Below, in pieces: positions 5,238 through 6,186 of a DNA stretch of 6,186 nt (its first letter is position 1; every line of letters begins with the position of its first letter). Origin of the DNA: Mogibacterium sp. Its GTDB lineage: Bacteria > Bacillota > Clostridia > Peptostreptococcales > Anaerovoracaceae. The notes beneath the pieces are model-generated. The model saw only the letters and a list, made by a program, of their open reading frames with translations, did no database searches and was not told the origin of the DNA. Location: contig JAFREV010000012.1 in NCBI GenBank assembly GCA_017434685.1, forward strand, positions 1 to 6,186, written 5' to 3'. Both the position numbers and the translations under genes were made by a program.

Positions 5238-5819
5238 CTACTGGAACATCCCGGTGAAGCCCATGAACGAGAGCGCCATTATGGACGCTGCAACGAGGAT
5301 GATACCGACGCCCTGGAAAGGAGCCGGAATGCCCTCTGTCGTCGCGAGCTTCTCCTCGCGGATGCCTGCGAAGAGAACCATTGCTACCATGTAGCCGACT
5401 CCTGCTCCGAAAGCATACACGACGGACTCGATGTATGTATAGCCATAACTTATTGCGTTGATCGTAGCACCGAGGATGGCGCAGTTGGTCGTGATTAGCG
5501 GAAGGAAGATACCGAGCGCTTTCTGGAGCGCAGGAAGGTATCTCTTCATGAACATCTCTACGAACTGCACGAGTGCTGCGATAACGAGTATGAATACCAC
5601 GGTCTGGAGGTACGCAATGTCGAATTTATTGAGCACCTGCATCACAGGCCATGTTACGAGCTCGGCGATTACCATTACGAAGACTACCGCGCCTCCCATA
5701 CCGACCGATGAACTCATTTTGTTTGAAACTCCAAGGAAAGAACATATTCCCAGGAACTGCGACAGTACGAAGTTATTTACGAGGACTATCGCCATAAAGA
5801 TTACGATTAAATTTACCAT
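5238..5819 (-). CDS. rnfA: Rnf complex membrane subunit RnfA
   Basis: RnfA is an integral membrane subunit of the Rnf ion-translocating ferredoxin:NAD+ oxidoreductase. The 193-residue length is typical and the protein is hydrophobic throughout, with about six membrane helices. NNFVLSQFLGICSFLGVS (15-32) includes Cys26, and LPLITTNCAILGA (106-118) includes Cys113. In the RnfA/RnfE and NqrD/NqrE families these two half-membrane cysteine positions help ligate a shared intramembrane [2Fe-2S] cluster. AGIREEK (151-157) and the final hydrophobic helix are also typical. The ATG at 5819 follows AGGAGG (5835-5830) by 10 nt. It lies 18 bp after rnfE and 15 bp before rnfB, clearly in one operon. Confidence 0.97.
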   Translation of the reverse strand: MVNLIVIFMAIVLVNNFVLSQFLGICSFLGVSNKMSSSVGMGGAVVFVMVIAELVTWPVMQVLNKFDIAYLQTVVFILVIAALVQFVEMFMKRYLPALQKALGIFLPLITTNCAILGATINAISYGYTYIESVVYAFGAGVGYMVAMVLFAGIREEKLATTEGIPAPFQGVGIILVAASIMALSFMGFTGMFQ

Positions 5820-5837
5820 TTATGTCTGTCCTCCTTT

Positions 5838-6186
5838 CTATACTGCTGCAGCTGCCTGCTTTTCGGCCTCGATCTCTTCGTTTGCTTCTGCCGTATTGCA
5901 GGAATTGTACATCGGGCAAAGTCCGCAGCTGAAACCTTTGGCCTTGAGGGCTCTTCCCTTTGTTGCAGCCTGCATGAGGGCAATCAGCACTCCGAAGACG
6001 AAGAATCCGCCCGGAGGGAGATTGAAGAATCCGATTGAGAAGTTCGGAATAATAGTGAAGCCGAGGAGGCATCCTGTTCCGAAGAACTCTCTGATCGCTC
6101 CCATTGCTGCGAGTGCCAGTGTGAATCCGAGTCCCATGCCCACACCGTCGAGTGCGGAATCGACAACCGTATTCTTGTTGGCAAAC
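5838..6186 (-). CDS. rnfE: Rnf complex membrane subunit RnfE, 3' part (runs off the window)
   Basis: The open frame continues to the right edge without a start, so only the last 116 or so residues are present. The segment begins FANKNTVVDSALDGVGMGLG, which is typical of RnfE/RsxE just before the helix containing GAIREFFGTG. An NLPPGGFFVFG membrane segment and a further hydrophobic helix follow. RnfE partners RnfA as the second antiparallel membrane subunit; its N-terminal cysteine is outside the window. The soluble C-terminus carries SCGLCPMYNSC, a C-x2-C-x5-C group, and then a Glu/Ala-rich tail. The GTG at 6143 inside the frame is not the true start, because family-typical sequence continues upstream of it. 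Confidence 0.95.
   Translation of the reverse strand, partial: FANKNTVVDSALDGVGMGLGFTLALAAMGAIREFFGTGCLLGFTIIPNFSIGFFNLPPGGFFVFGVLIALMQAATKGRALKAKGFSCGLCPMYNSCNTAEANEEIEAEKQAAAAV

Overview
The window most likely comes from an anaerobic Clostridia-type Bacillota. It has strong AGGAGG-type ribosome binding sites, intrinsic terminators, a Bacillus/Clostridium-type adenine deaminase, and the end of an Rnf operon in the E-A-B order known from the clostridial rnfCDGEAB cluster. The genus cannot be read from the sequence.

Left part, + strand, ordinary genome: a complete smpB (17-496) ends in a terminator whose stem contains the last sense codons and whose loop holds the stop. A complete adenine deaminase gene (595-2394) follows with its own candidate promoter and a strong terminator (2480-2519). 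Right part, - strand: rnfE (3' part only, running off the window), rnfA and rnfB, with 15-18 bp gaps that each carry AGGAGG. SmpB serves ribosome rescue, Ade purine salvage, and Rnf couples ferredoxin:NAD+ electron transfer to ion pumping. They are neighbours, not one pathway.

The middle (about 2520-4300), between the convergent ade and rnf transcription units, is accessory DNA and the main interest. A single gene (2818-3672, 284 aa) encodes a PD-(D/E)XK-type nuclease-like protein. It lies between two long imperfect terminal inverted repeats (2650-2795 and 3678-3850). Each arm is itself a nested palindrome able to fold into a multi-stem hairpin. The arms differ at stem positions by paired, compensating changes. 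A 7-bp direct repeat (CTTTTGC) lies just outside the arms and could be a target-site duplication. Together these look like a compact, single-gene mobile or selfish element of about 1.2 kb that I cannot assign to a named family.

Directly beyond the right arm is an array of six units with an exact 63-bp period (3865-4242). Each unit has a conserved left arm near AAWKGTCCTATTC and its inverted partner near AACAGGAACAATT, with variable segments of nearly fixed length between them. It has no T-tracts placed like terminators and no convincing coding frame. It resembles a REP/BIME-like or protein-binding array rather than CRISPR. A further imperfect hairpin (4248-4291) lies just past the rnfB stop codon.
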